DNA from: Nocardia concava NBRC 100430
Lineage (GTDB): Bacteria; Actinomycetota; Actinomycetes; Mycobacteriales; Mycobacteriaceae
Assembly (NCBI RefSeq): GCF_000308815.1
Contig: NZ_BAFX01000049.1
Span: 1-64,000, forward strand
Length of the DNA: 64,000 nt
Direction: 5' to 3'
In this document: one piece after another, positions 1-8,281 of the stretch
Layout: each line of letters begins with the position of its first letter
Numbering within the stretch: the stretch's first letter is position 1
The notes under the pieces: model-generated
The model's input: only the letters and a program-made list of their open reading frames with translations
The model's database searches: none
Told to the model about the DNA's origin: nothing
Program-made: the position numbers and the translations under genes

Positions 1-1382
1 CGGGCGGCGGAGGTGTAGGCGGCTATGGCTTCCTCTGGGTCGCCTGCCATTTCGTGGAGGTGGCCTCGGACTGCGTCGAGGCGGTGGTTGCCGGAGAGGG
101 ACTCCCCGAGGGTGTCGGTGAGGTCGAGGCCGGCTTGGGGGCCGTGGACCATGGCCAGGGCGACGGCGCGGTTCAGAGTGACCATGGGGTTGGGGGATTG
201 GCGTTCGAGGGCGTTGTACAGCAGCAGGATTCGGGGCCAGTCGGTGTCTTCGGGGCGCAGGGCCTGGGCGTGCAGGGCGGCGATGGCGGCTTGGATCTGG
301 TATTGGCCGATGAGGCCGCTGCGGACCGACGCGGTCGCCAGGCGGACGCCCTCGATGATCATTTCGCGGTCCCAGAGGCTGCGGTCCTGTTCCTCGAGGG
401 GGATCAGCTCGCCGTGTTCGCCGGTGCGGGCCGCGCGGCGGGCCTCGGTGAGCAGCAGCATGGCTAGCAGTCCGGTGACCTCGGGGTTGTCGGGCAGTGC
501 GCGAGACAGGGCGCGGGCCAGGCGAATCGCCTCGGTCGAGAGATCGGCTCGGTGTAGTCGCTCGCCGCCGCTGGTATGGCCCTCGGTGTAGATCAGGTAG
601 AGCACCCGCAGCACATTGTCGAGCCGCGTATCCCATTCCGCCCGATGCCCGTTCGACTCGGCGGGCATGGCGAAGGGCCGCTCCTCGCTCGCCAGCCGCT
701 TCTTGGCGCGCGTGATCCTTTGCGCCATGGTCCTTTCCGGCAGCAGGAAGGCCCGCGCGATCTCCTCGGTGGTGAGCCCGCCGACCGCGCGGAGGGTCAG
801 CGCGATCGCACTCGCGGGCGACAGCGCGGGATGGCAGCACAGGAAGAACAAGGTGAGCGTGTCGTCGCGGTCCGAGCCCACCGAGTCGAGATCGAGCCCA
901 CCTGCCGGATCGGCGCCGGCGACGGGGTGGGATTCACCAAGGGCGGAGTTGCCACGGCCGGGAGCGGCGTTGACCGTGGGGCTGGATTCACCATGGGCGG
1001 ATTCGCCATCACGGCCGGGGCGGGTGTCGCGAAAAACCAGTCGCCCCCAGCTGTCGCCCTCCAGCCGCGCGACCGCCGTGTCCGCAGGATCGAGTGTCGC
1101 CCCGCCCAGACGCTCCGGATCGTGGATGGCGTTGGCTTCCTCGCGGTTTCGGCGCGAGATGTCGGCGCGGATGGCGTCGATCATGCGGCGCTGGCCGACG
1201 GAGATGAGCCAGGCGCGGGGGTTGTCGGGGAGGCCGTCGGCGGGCCATTGGGTGGCGGCGGCCAGCAGGGCTTCCTGGAGGGCGTCCTCGGCGGCGTCGA
1301 AGTCGCCGTAGCGGCGGACGAGCGCGCCGAGGACCTGCGGCGCGAGGTCGCGCAACAGGTCCTCGAGGGTCTGGTCCGGCAT
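1..1382 (-). CDS. ECF-type RNA polymerase sigma factor (ECF42-like), C-terminus cut by window edge
   Basis: The reading frame is open from an ATG at 1382 to the left edge, so the C-terminus is missing. It has region 2 of an extracytoplasmic sigma factor (DAAEDALQEAL near the start), a region-4 helix-turn-helix (LTTEEIARAFLLPERTMAQR) and the long TPR-like C-terminal extension typical of large ECF sigma factors (LNRAVALAMVHGPQAGL near the edge). Its start overlaps the stop of the DGPF/YCII gene (TGATG), so the two are probably co-translated. This pairing is characteristic of group ECF42. An odd feature is a Gly/Ser/Pro-rich insert between regions 2 and 4, made of two imperfect copies of about 50 bp. 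The target promoters are not visible. Confidence 0.9.
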   Translation of the reverse strand, partial: MPDQTLEDLLRDLAPQVLGALVRRYGDFDAAEDALQEALLAAATQWPADGLPDNPRAWLISVGQRRMIDAIRADISRRNREEANAIHDPERLGGATLDPADTAVARLEGDSWGRLVFRDTRPGRDGESAHGESSPTVNAAPGRGNSALGESHPVAGADPAGGLDLDSVGSDRDDTLTLFFLCCHPALSPASAIALTLRAVGGLTTEEIARAFLLPERTMAQRITRAKKRLASEERPFAMPAESNGHRAEWDTRLDNVLRVLYLIYTEGHTSGGERLHRADLSTEAIRLARALSRALPDNPEVTGLLAMLLLTEARRAARTGEHGELIPLEEQDRSLWDREMIIEGVRLATASVRSGLIGQYQIQAAIAALHAQALRPEDTDWPRILLLYNALERQSPNPMVTLNRAVALAMVHGPQAGLDLTDTLGESLSGNHRLDAVRGHLHEMAGDPEEAIAAYTSAA

Positions 1383-1786
1383 CAGAGTTCGGCGGCGGGG
1401 GGTGCGCTCATGATCGGGCGGACCTCGATGTACTCGCCGATCGGTTTGCCGCCGGGGCCGGGGGCGGCGGAGGCCTTGGCGGCGATCTCGATGGCGCGTT
1501 CGGGCGAATCGACGTCGATGATCCAGTATCCGGCCAGGAATTCCTTGGTCTCGGGGAAGGGACCGTCGGTGACCACCGGCGCGGAACGGCCGTCGGACAT
1601 GACGATTCGGGCCTGGCCCGGGTCGGCGAGGCCCTGGGCGTCGACGAGTTCGCCGGACTTGGCCAGTTCCTCGCCGAGGGTGCGCTGGAAGTCGATGTGC
1701 GCCTGGATCTCCTCGGGTTCCCAGTCGCCGAGGAAGGTGTCGCAGTAGGCGGCGGGGGAGTAGGTCTTGATCAGGATGTACTTCAC
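1382..1786 (-). CDS. YCII/DGPF-domain protein, partner of ECF42 sigma factor
   Basis: This is a 134-residue single-domain protein. The signature DGPF is at about residues 74-77, followed by the conserved E-F-L-A-G-Y-W pattern. I chose the GTG at 1786 because a CGAAGGAGCC ribosome-binding site lies just upstream and the protein then begins at the usual MKYILI position. Longer upstream starts would add a non-conserved tail. DGPF proteins are regularly encoded next to ECF42 sigma factors and are thought to take part in their signalling. The biochemical activity is not established, and calling it an enzyme would be inference. Confidence 0.9.
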   Translation of the reverse strand: MKYILIKTYSPAAYCDTFLGDWEPEEIQAHIDFQRTLGEELAKSGELVDAQGLADPGQARIVMSDGRSAPVVTDGPFPETKEFLAGYWIIDVDSPERAIEIAAKASAAPGPGGKPIGEYIEVRPIMSAPPAAEL

Positions 1787-1891
1787 GGTCGGCTCCTTCG
1801 GTGGTGTGCGCCCGGGCGGCGCTCTCATCAACGGGTCGGAGCCACGCACGCCATTGCGACGTACCCTTCACTCCGGGTCAGGTGACGGTTG

Positions 1892-3088
1892 TCACAGGTC
1901 CTCGGGATCCACGGCCTCGCCGCCGAGGATCAGCTGCTTGATCTTGTCCGTCACATCCCACACGTTCACGTTCATTCCGGCCAGCACCCGGTTGCCGGAA
2001 TCGAGCCAGTACGCGACGAACTCGCGCTTGCCGAGATCGCCGCGCACCACCACGTGCGCGTGCTGCTTGGGTCCGACGTAGCCGGTGTACTCCATGCCGA
2101 GGTCGTACTGATCGGTGAAGAAGTAGGGCAGCCGGTCGTACACGGCTGGTTTCCCGAGCATGGTCAGCGCCGCCACCGCGGGCTGGTTCAGCGCGTTCGC
2201 CCAGTGCTCCACCCGGATTCGCTGCCCCAGCACGGGATGCTGCTGATCGGCGATATCGCCGACGGCGACGATGTCGGGGTCGCTGGTGGCCAGGCTCTCG
2301 TCGACGAGGACGCCGCCGCCCACGGCCAGCCCGGCGTCGGCGGCCAGTTCGATATTGGGCCGCGCGCCCACCGCCATCAGGACCGCGTCGGCCTCGATGA
2401 CGGTGCCGTCGTCGAGCCGCACGCCGGTGGCCTTGCCGCCCGAGGTGGTGATCTCGCCTACCTTCACCCCGAGCCGCAGATCGACACCGTGGTCGCGATG
2501 CAGCTGGGCGAACACCTCACCCATCTCTGTGCCCAGCGCGGCCTGCAACGGTACCGATTCCGTCTCCAGCACAGTCACTTCCACGCCCGCCGCCCGCGCC
2601 GCCGCGGTCACCTCGAGCCCGATCCATCCAGCCCCGATGACAGCCAGCCGACGCGCGGTGCCGAACAGTGCGAGCAGGGCGTCGGAATCCTCGATGGTGC
2701 GCAGCACATGCACGCCCTCGGCGTCCGCGCCCGGCATGCGCAGCAGTCGCGGCCGGGATCCGGTGGCCAGCGCCAGCTTGTCATAGGGCAGCGTCGTACC
2801 GTCCGGCAGCGCAACGGTTTTCGTGGCGCGGTCCACGGCGGTGACGGTGGTGCCCGGCATCACCTCGATATGGTGGTCGCGATACCACTGCGCGGGATCG
2901 ACGGTGAAGTCCACCAGCGCCTTCTTACCCAGCAGATGCTCCTTGGACAGCGGCGGCCGCTCGTACGGCAGGTGGTCCTCCGTGCCGATGAACGTCACGG
3001 TTCCGTCGAAGTCATTGGCGCGCAAGGCTTCCGCGAGCTTGGCCGCGGCCAGCCCGCCTCCCGCGATGACGAACCTGGATGTGGTCAT
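1892..3088 (-). CDS. FAD/NAD(P)-dependent ferredoxin reductase-like oxidoreductase
   Basis: The 398-residue pyridine-nucleotide-disulfide oxidoreductase has an N-terminal FAD-binding GGGLAA motif (residues 10-15), the YERPPLSKE signature of the ferredoxin/rubredoxin reductase class, and a second nucleotide-binding GAGWIG around residue 150. It also has the ATGSRPR and VGDIAD motifs near the flavin. It probably passes electrons from NAD(P)H to a ferredoxin or to a P450 partner, but no ferredoxin or P450 gene is adjacent. It is transcribed divergently from the nitroreductase gene across a short intergenic region with an inverted repeat around GCCGATATT. Confidence 0.9.
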   Translation of the reverse strand: MTTSRFVIAGGGLAAAKLAEALRANDFDGTVTFIGTEDHLPYERPPLSKEHLLGKKALVDFTVDPAQWYRDHHIEVMPGTTVTAVDRATKTVALPDGTTLPYDKLALATGSRPRLLRMPGADAEGVHVLRTIEDSDALLALFGTARRLAVIGAGWIGLEVTAAARAAGVEVTVLETESVPLQAALGTEMGEVFAQLHRDHGVDLRLGVKVGEITTSGGKATGVRLDDGTVIEADAVLMAVGARPNIELAADAGLAVGGGVLVDESLATSDPDIVAVGDIADQQHPVLGQRIRVEHWANALNQPAVAALTMLGKPAVYDRLPYFFTDQYDLGMEYTGYVGPKQHAHVVVRGDLGKREFVAYWLDSGNRVLAGMNVNVWDVTDKIKQLILGGEAVDPEDL

Positions 3089-3189
3089 GCCGAAACCTCC
3101 CTGCTCGCGCGGTCGGGTCCGCCCACCGGGACGTGATCTCCCGACGAGGCCGATATTCCGACCCTAGACCCGGCCGAGTCGGGCGGAGC

Positions 3190-3214
3190 GGAAATATCGG
3201 CAACAATCCGAGTT
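3190..3214 (+). promoter_or_regulatory. Possible SigH/SigR-type promoter
   Basis: GGAAA at 3190-3194 and GTT at 3212-3214, 17 bp apart, resemble the GGAAT/GTT promoter of thiol-stress sigma factors (SigH in mycobacteria, SigR in Streptomyces). It lies about 50 bp upstream of the nitroreductase start. The mycobacterial homologue Rv2466c is known to belong to the SigH regulon, which fits. The match is short and remains inference. Confidence 0.4.
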
Positions 3215-3272
3215 GTTGCGCATGGGGGACGGCCCTGCCCCCGGCCGCCGAGAACTGCGAAAGGACTTCCCT

Positions 3273-3920
3273 GTGAGCGACACCAAGAAGGACCGGGTCG
3301 ATTTCTGGTTCGACCCGCTGTGCCCGTGGTGCTGGATCACCTCCCGCTGGATCCTCGAGGTCGAGCAGGTCCGCGATATCGAAGCGCACTTCCACGTGAT
3401 GAGCCTGTCGGTCCTCAACGAGGGCCGCGAGGGTCTGCCCCCGCAGTACGAAGAGCTGCTCGCCACCGGTTGGGGCCCGGTCCGGGTCGCCATCGCCGCG
3501 GCGGCCGAGCACGGCGACAAGGTGCTGCTGCCGCTGTACACCGCCATGGGCACCCGGCTGCACAACCGCCGCGCCGACTACGAGCGCGAGGACGGCTCGC
3601 GCGCCGAGCTGCTCGCGCAGGTCATCGCCGAATCGCTGGCCGAGGTGGGGCTGCCCGCCGAGCTGGCCGCGGCCGCGCAGAGCACCGACTTCGACGAGGC
3701 GCTGAAGGCGTCGCACCACGCGGGCATGGACAAGGTCGGGCCGGATGTCGGCACGCCGACCATCCACATCAACGACACCGCGTTCTTCGGGCCGGTGCTC
3801 TCGCGGATCCCGCGCGGCGAGGAGGCGGGCAAGGTGTGGGACGGCGCGGTCGCGCTGGCGTCCTACCCGCACTTCTTCGAGCTCAAGCGGACTCGCACCG
3901 AGGATCCGGTCTTCGACTGA
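3273..3920 (+). CDS. Mycothiol-dependent nitroreductase / DsbA-family oxidoreductase (Rv2466c-like)
   Basis: The 215-residue thioredoxin-fold protein has the redox motif C-P-W-C at residues 17-20 and the [12 protein letters not shown] context of the Rv2466c family. A GTG at 3273 with GAAAGGAC upstream gives the conserved N-terminus. An upstream ATG at 3213 would add an unconserved tail. Family members use mycothiol as reductant and reduce nitro compounds, with a role in oxidative and thiol stress. The protein is probably cytosolic, since no signal peptide is present. The GTPTIH segment near residue 165 is the cis-Pro loop expected of the fold. Confidence 0.88.
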   Translation: MSDTKKDRVDFWFDPLCPWCWITSRWILEVEQVRDIEAHFHVMSLSVLNEGREGLPPQYEELLATGWGPVRVAIAAAAEHGDKVLLPLYTAMGTRLHNRRADYEREDGSRAELLAQVIAESLAEVGLPAELAAAAQSTDFDEALKASHHAGMDKVGPDVGTPTIHINDTAFFGPVLSRIPRGEEAGKVWDGAVALASYPHFFELKRTRTEDPVFD

Positions 3921-3983
3921 GGCTCCCCCGCCTCCCCGGGACTTCAGCGCACGGCTCCGGTGCCGCCCCGAGCTTCGAACAGC

Positions 3984-4021
3984 AATCGGGCGGGGTCCGT
4001 AGGAACGGACCCCGCCCGATT
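3984..4021. terminator. Bidirectional rho-independent terminator
   Basis: A perfect 17-bp stem (AATCGGGCGGGGTCCGT and its complement) with a 4-nt loop sits between the convergent nitroreductase and M48 protease genes. Confidence 0.85.
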
Positions 4022-4038
4022 GTCGTCGGCGCGAAATC

Positions 4039-5238
4039 TCAGTTCGGGCCGCGGTACTCCTGATACGTCGTGCCGTCGTACCCCGGTGGATTGCCGTAGG
4101 GCTGGGGCGCACTGCCGTATGCCTGGGGGACGCCGTATCCGGCGGGCGGCTGGTAACCGCCGTACGGCTGGGCCGCGATCGGCGGGGCGGGCGGGGCGGA
4201 GGGCCGCCAGAACAGCTTGCCGTGCCGACTGCGGTCGCGCAGCGCCCACATGCGCCAGGTCAGCACCGGATGGCTGGCCATGGCGTTCACGATCCAGACG
4301 AAGAAGCCCTTCTCCTGGGCGGCGCGATCGGCCATCTCGTCGAAACCGACCAGATTGTTCAGGTATTTGCCCGCGCCGATGGTCTGCATCGCCCCGGGTG
4401 CGCCCTGCGGGCGGTTGCAGAAGCCGTGATTGTCGGCCGTGTACTCCTGGGAGCGGATCAGCGAGCTGCCCAGGATCGGCACGTACGAGCCCGCGAACAT
4501 GCCGAGCTGCCGCCAGTACGAGACGTGTCCGGCCGCGATATGCCCGACCTCGTGGCCGATGATGAACGCCAGCGCGTCGGGATTGCGTGCCGCGCCGCCG
4601 ATTTCGAACAGGTCGCTGTAGACGACCACGAACCGGCGGAAGCCGTGGCCGGAGGCGAAGGCATTGATCTGGCCATTGCCGAGCACCACATAGGCGTCGG
4701 GGACCTTGGTCATGCCGAACCGGGCCGCGGCCTCCTGGACCATGCGATAGCCCTCGGGGAACTGCGTGGGCGACATCTTCACACCGTTGACGCGCTGGGT
4801 CGCGTAGGTCATACCGCGGATGAGGTAGACCACCAGTGGCGCGGACACCAGGATCAGCGTGATCTGGCCGGCATTGCCGGTCAACAGCAACAGCAGGGCG
4901 AACAGGTACGCGATCACCGTGGTGATCACGACGATCACCAGCAGCGGGATCTCCCAGTTGTGCCGCGCGGGCATCCCGTACGGGGACAGGCCGCGGGTCT
5001 GCTGCACGATCGGCGGCGGGGGCGGCGAATACGCTTGCTGCGGAGCCCAACCCGGCGGGCCCAGGCGCGGATCCCAGCCGCCCGCGCCATTGATCGGAGC
5101 CGGATGGCTGCCGGTGGGAGGCTGTGCGGGCGGGCCACCGACGGGGGGATAGCTCCCGGTGGACGGCTGCCCCGGCGGGCCGCCGGCCGGTTGCCCCCCG
5201 TAGGCGTTCGGCGGTGGTGAATTGTCGTCGGACGTCAT
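4039..5238 (-). CDS. Membrane-anchored M48-family zinc metalloprotease
   Basis: This 399-residue protein begins MTSDDN at 5238. The first 90 residues are a low-complexity Pro/Gly/Tyr-rich cytoplasmic tail. Two membrane segments lie at about 97-119 and 124-141. The catalytic zinc motif H-E-V-G-H is at 229-233, followed by a conserved AAGH. The C-terminal 50 residues are again Pro/Gly/Tyr-rich with repeated PYG units. Family members (HtpX-like) degrade misfolded membrane proteins. The flanking proline-rich tails are common in actinobacterial versions. The much longer upstream frame reaching 5790 is antisense to rpiB and is not used. Confidence 0.88.
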   Translation of the reverse strand: MTSDDNSPPPNAYGGQPAGGPPGQPSTGSYPPVGGPPAQPPTGSHPAPINGAGGWDPRLGPPGWAPQQAYSPPPPPIVQQTRGLSPYGMPARHNWEIPLLVIVVITTVIAYLFALLLLLTGNAGQITLILVSAPLVVYLIRGMTYATQRVNGVKMSPTQFPEGYRMVQEAAARFGMTKVPDAYVVLGNGQINAFASGHGFRRFVVVYSDLFEIGGAARNPDALAFIIGHEVGHIAAGHVSYWRQLGMFAGSYVPILGSSLIRSQEYTADNHGFCNRPQGAPGAMQTIGAGKYLNNLVGFDEMADRAAQEKGFFVWIVNAMASHPVLTWRMWALRDRSRHGKLFWRPSAPPAPPIAAQPYGGYQPPAGYGVPQAYGSAPQPYGNPPGYDGTTYQEYRGPN

Positions 5239-5385
5239 GCCTGGATAGTACGTTTCACCGGTGTCCGCGGTTCGGCGTCGTCGCGGGGTCGTTCGAGGGC
5301 TCGCCGAGACGTGGCTCACGGTCCGCGCTCCCGGGTGAGAGCCCCCTTTCCGATCGCGCGCGGACGTCCTGACAGAATCGCTGCC

Positions 5386-5994
5386 ATGCGCGTATACCTG
5401 GGTGCCGACCATGCCGGCTTCGAACTGAAGAACCACGTCAAGGCTCACCTGGAGGGCCAGGGCCACGAGGTCGTCGACTGCGGCGCGCTGGAATACGACG
5501 CCCTCGACGACTACCCGGCCTTCTGCATCGAGGCCGCCCGCCGCGTCGTCGCCGACCCGGGTTCGCTGGGCTTCGTGTTCGGCGGTTCCGGCAATGGCGA
5601 GCAGATCGCCGCCAACAAGGTGCCCGGCGCCCGCTGCGCCCTCGGCTGGAGCGTGGAGACCGCCCAGCTCGCGCGCCAGCACAACAACGCGCAGCTGCTC
5701 GGCATCGGCGGCCGCATGCACACCACGTCCGAGGCGCTCGCCATCGTCGACGCCTTCATGACCACCGCGTGGTCGGACGAGGAGCGCCACCAGCGCCGCA
5801 TCGACATCCTCGCCGAGTACGAGAAGACCGGCGTCCCCCCGGCCTCCCGAACTGACCTGTGCCCGAAGGCAACTGACTCGTGCCCGAAGGCCATACGCTG
5901 CACCGCCTGGCGAAGCTGCACCACAAGCGCTTCGCCGGCGGTCAGGTCTCCGTCTCCAGCCCCCAGGGCCGATTCGCCGACGGCGCGGCCCTGA
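5386..5994 (+). CDS. rpiB: Ribose-5-phosphate isomerase B
   Basis: It interconverts ribose 5-phosphate and ribulose 5-phosphate in the pentose phosphate pathway. Residues 1-155 match the family closely, with MRVYLGADHAGFELK at the start, GSGNGEQIAANK at the active site and GIGGRMH in the substrate region. The GNGEQ context is that of the mycobacterial type, which uses Glu rather than the Cys of the E. coli enzyme. The frame continues to 202 residues, about 45 more than usual, and its last 115 bases overlap the start of the downstream glycosylase in another frame. The extra tail (TDLCPKATDSCPKAIRC and onward) looks like read-through sequence created by a 21-bp duplication. Confidence 0.93.
   Translation: MRVYLGADHAGFELKNHVKAHLEGQGHEVVDCGALEYDALDDYPAFCIEAARRVVADPGSLGFVFGGSGNGEQIAANKVPGARCALGWSVETAQLARQHNNAQLLGIGGRMHTTSEALAIVDAFMTTAWSDEERHQRRIDILAEYEKTGVPPASRTDLCPKATDSCPKAIRCTAWRSCTTSASPAVRSPSPAPRADSPTARP
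5850..5891. repeat. 21-bp tandem duplication at the rpiB/nei junction
   Basis: Two adjacent units at 5850-5870 and 5871-5891 differ at two bases. Each unit contains GTGCCCGAAGGC, the start codon and first codons of the downstream DNA glycosylase. The first copy therefore opens a five-codon reading frame that ends at once in TGA, and only the second leads into the gene. Confidence 0.9.
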
Positions 5995-6692
5995 TCCACG
6001 GCCGCGTCCTCACCCGCGCCGAGGCTTACGGCAAACACCTGCTCCACCACTATGATTCGGGCGTCACCCTGCACGTCCACCTGGGCCTGTACGGCAAATT
6101 CACCGAATCCCCGGTCCCCATGGACGATCCCGTCGGCGAGGTCCGCATGCGCCTCATCGGCGGCGGCCGCAACGGCGAACTCCACGGCACCGACCTCCGC
6201 GGCCCCGCCGCCTGCGAAATCCTCACCGACCCCGAAGTCGACGCCCTCACATCCCGATTGGGCCCCGACCCCCTCCGCCGCGACGCCGACCCCGACCGCG
6301 CCTGGCACCGCATCAGCCGCTCGTCGCGCCCCATCGGGGCACTGCTCATGGACCAGAAGGTTCTCGCCGGAGTCGGCAACGTTTATCGAGCGGAAGTTCT
6401 CTTCCGCCACAACATCTCGCCCTACCGCCCCGGAAAGTCCCTGACCCGCAGTGAGTGGGACGCGATGTGGCTGGACCTAGTCGAGCTGATGAAGGTCGGC
6501 GTCCGCCGAGGCCTGATGCACGTAGTCCGCCCCGAACACGACCACGGCGCACCGTCATACGCGGCAGACCGCCCCCGCACCTACGTCTACCGCCGACTCG
6601 GCGACCCCTGCCGCCTCTGCGGCACCACGGTCGTCCACGCGGTCATGGACGCCCGAAACCTCTTCTGGTGCCCCACCTGTCAGCCGGGCTGA
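5880..6692 (+). CDS. Fpg/Nei-family DNA glycosylase / AP lyase
   Basis: This 270-residue base-excision repair enzyme begins with the obligatory PEG sequence, whose Pro2 (after Met removal) is the catalytic nucleophile and Glu3 the general acid. The helix-two-turn-helix region (QKVLAGVGNVYRAEVLF) binds DNA. A C-terminal zinc finger with two CxxC pairs (CRLC and CPTC) completes the fold. It resembles mycobacterial Nei2 and removes oxidised pyrimidines from DNA. The GTG at 5880 is required to keep the catalytic N-terminus. The gene is probably co-transcribed with rpiB, into which it overlaps. Confidence 0.92.
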   Translation: MPEGHTLHRLAKLHHKRFAGGQVSVSSPQGRFADGAALIHGRVLTRAEAYGKHLLHHYDSGVTLHVHLGLYGKFTESPVPMDDPVGEVRMRLIGGGRNGELHGTDLRGPAACEILTDPEVDALTSRLGPDPLRRDADPDRAWHRISRSSRPIGALLMDQKVLAGVGNVYRAEVLFRHNISPYRPGKSLTRSEWDAMWLDLVELMKVGVRRGLMHVVRPEHDHGAPSYAADRPRTYVYRRLGDPCRLCGTTVVHAVMDARNLFWCPTCQPG

Positions 6693-6821
6693 TATCCGAC
6701 CCGACGCTCGGGGATTATCGAATGACAATCCGGTGTTGATCACCAGATCTCAGACTGGCCGTGCCCGCGCTGTTAAGGAAGATGCAAGGGTGCGACAAGC
6801 GGCAGAGGTTTATTTGGGGAT

Positions 6822-7280
6822 ATGAGCAGCACAGCTTCACGAATTATCATGGGCCTCGCAGTGGTGGCCTGCGCCACGCTTTCCATCGCCGCTTGCACTC
6901 CCGAAGAGAATACGCCGGCCGGTTCCGCCACATCCGCGAAAGCCGGTAATCCGACCACAACCGCCGAGGCGGCCGCCGGCGCGCCGCAGTTGATCGACTG
7001 CATCACACACAACCCGGTCACTCGCCCGGACAACCTGATCGTCGCCTGCGGTGACTCCGGTGTCAGACTGCAGGGGATCACATGGAAATCGTGGGGTTCC
7101 AATACCGCGGAAGGCGACGGCACCGGCTTCTTCAAGCAGTACCAGAAATCGGGTCCTGCGAAAATCGTGACGAAAGACAGCCACATCGTGTTGTCGGATC
7201 CGGTCAGCGGTTATTTCACCAAGGTGGTCGTCACTGATTCCGATGGACAATCCACAACTTGGCCATTTTCGCACAAGTAG
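6822..7280 (+). CDS. Small secreted lipoprotein, unknown function
   Basis: The protein has 152 residues. The N-terminus is a lipoprotein signal with a hydrophobic stretch ending in the lipobox L-S-I-A-A-C, with the lipidated Cys near residue 25. A Thr/Ala-rich linker follows, then about 90 residues containing three Cys (LIDCITHNP, VACGDSG) that could form a disulfide. This pattern is common among short actinobacterial cell-envelope proteins. I recognise no named domain. A second lipoprotein gene begins 7 bp downstream, so the two may form an operon. Confidence 0.75.
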   Translation: MSSTASRIIMGLAVVACATLSIAACTPEENTPAGSATSAKAGNPTTTAEAAAGAPQLIDCITHNPVTRPDNLIVACGDSGVRLQGITWKSWGSNTAEGDGTGFFKQYQKSGPAKIVTKDSHIVLSDPVSGYFTKVVVTDSDGQSTTWPFSHK

Positions 7281-7287
7281 GGATGAC

Positions 7288-7800
7288 ATGGTGACGCCCA
7301 TTGAATTCATGTCGACGATTTGGCTGAGGAGAGCGCGAGTCGGCTTATTGCTAGTGCTCACGCTCCTCGCTGGTTGCGCTCGGTATCGAGTACGCGACGG
7401 CGGAATGTTGCAGCTGGCGGACTTCTCCTCGGACGGGCGTGAAGTCCTTTGCGTCATCTCGAGAAACGACAGCGAGCGTGATCAGTACTCGGTAACGTGC
7501 ACGGTCCCACAGGCCACATATGCGGTTGCGGACTCTGCGGGCTGCTCGAACCCGACCGAGGCTGCTGCGGTTGGAGAGGCCGGATCTCACTCGGTCACTT
7601 TGAGCGGCAACGCGACGACGGGGTTCAGTCTTTGCCATGGCAGCCGGAATCGGCCTGATGCCACCGGCTATGCCGCTCTGGCCAGTGGCGCGGCGACGAG
7701 AGTCGGGACAGTGACCTGCAACGGCCTGCATGCTGGATTGCGTTGCACCGCAGGCGATCACTGGTTCGAACTCTACCGTGATTCGTACCGGGTCGGATAA
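7288..7800 (+). CDS. Putative lipoprotein, unknown function
   Basis: The protein has 170 residues from the ATG at 7288, which follows AGGGATG. An in-frame ATG at 7309 is an alternative. The signal peptide ends in the lipobox L-L-A-G-C. The mature part has six further Cys, at least two of them near the end (VTCNGL, LRCTAG), suggesting an oxidised, secreted domain. No family is recognised. It lies directly behind another lipoprotein gene and was probably transcribed with it. Confidence 0.65.
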   Translation: MVTPIEFMSTIWLRRARVGLLLVLTLLAGCARYRVRDGGMLQLADFSSDGREVLCVISRNDSERDQYSVTCTVPQATYAVADSAGCSNPTEAAAVGEAGSHSVTLSGNATTGFSLCHGSRNRPDATGYAALASGAATRVGTVTCNGLHAGLRCTAGDHWFELYRDSYRVG

Positions 7801-7824
7801 CCTGCGCGCGTGCAGCGATGGCGT

Positions 7825-8265
7825 TTACGCGCGGTTGCCGGGGGTCTGACGATCACTGCTCCCCGATAATAGCTCACAGACGAGTCTTTCTGCCCGGGCG
7901 CGGATCTCGTCGCGGATGAGCCGGACGGTGGCGAGGCTCTCGCCCGCGGGATCGGCGAGCGTCCAGTCTCGGTAGTCGACGCCGGGGAAGTAGGGGCAGG
8001 TGTCGCCGCAGCCCATGGTGATTACGACGGTGGAGGATTCGACGGTGTCGGGGGTGAGGATTTTCGGGGTTTGGGCGGTGATGTCGATGCCTAGCTCGCG
8101 CATCGCTTCGACGGCGGCGGGGTTGAGGGTGGCGGCGGGGGCTGTTCCGGCGGAGCGGACTTCGATGCGGTCGCCCGCGAGGTGGGTCAGGAAGGCTTGG
8201 GCCATTTGGGAGCGGCCGGCGTTGTGGACGCAGACGAAGAGGACGCTCGGTTTGGGGGATGTCAT
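7825..8265 (-). CDS. arsC: Arsenate reductase, low-molecular-weight phosphatase type
   Basis: It reduces arsenate to arsenite in the cytosol. The 146-residue protein has the P-loop C-V-H-N-A-G-R-S with nucleophile Cys12, resolving cysteines Cys86 and Cys90 (MGCGDTC), and the DPAGE acid loop. This places it with thiol-cascade ArsC proteins related to tyrosine phosphatases. It is the last gene of the arsR-aquaglyceroporin-arsC operon, 16 bp after the channel gene. No ArsB or Acr3 efflux pump is encoded nearby, so the channel is the likely exit for arsenite. Confidence 0.92.
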   Translation of the reverse strand: MTSPKPSVLFVCVHNAGRSQMAQAFLTHLAGDRIEVRSAGTAPAATLNPAAVEAMRELGIDITAQTPKILTPDTVESSTVVITMGCGDTCPYFPGVDYRDWTLADPAGESLATVRLIRDEIRARAERLVCELLSGSSDRQTPGNRA

Positions 8266-8281
8266 TGCGGGCGTCGGCCTT

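Noticed and set aside
576..1748. A 390-codon rightward open frame over the sigma factor
   Set aside because: The opposite strand encodes a recognisable ECF sigma factor and DGPF protein. The frame is a shadow of their codon bias.
1889..3136. A 415-codon rightward frame over the flavoprotein
   Set aside because: It is antisense to a protein with both nucleotide-binding motifs. No start signal or domain is present.
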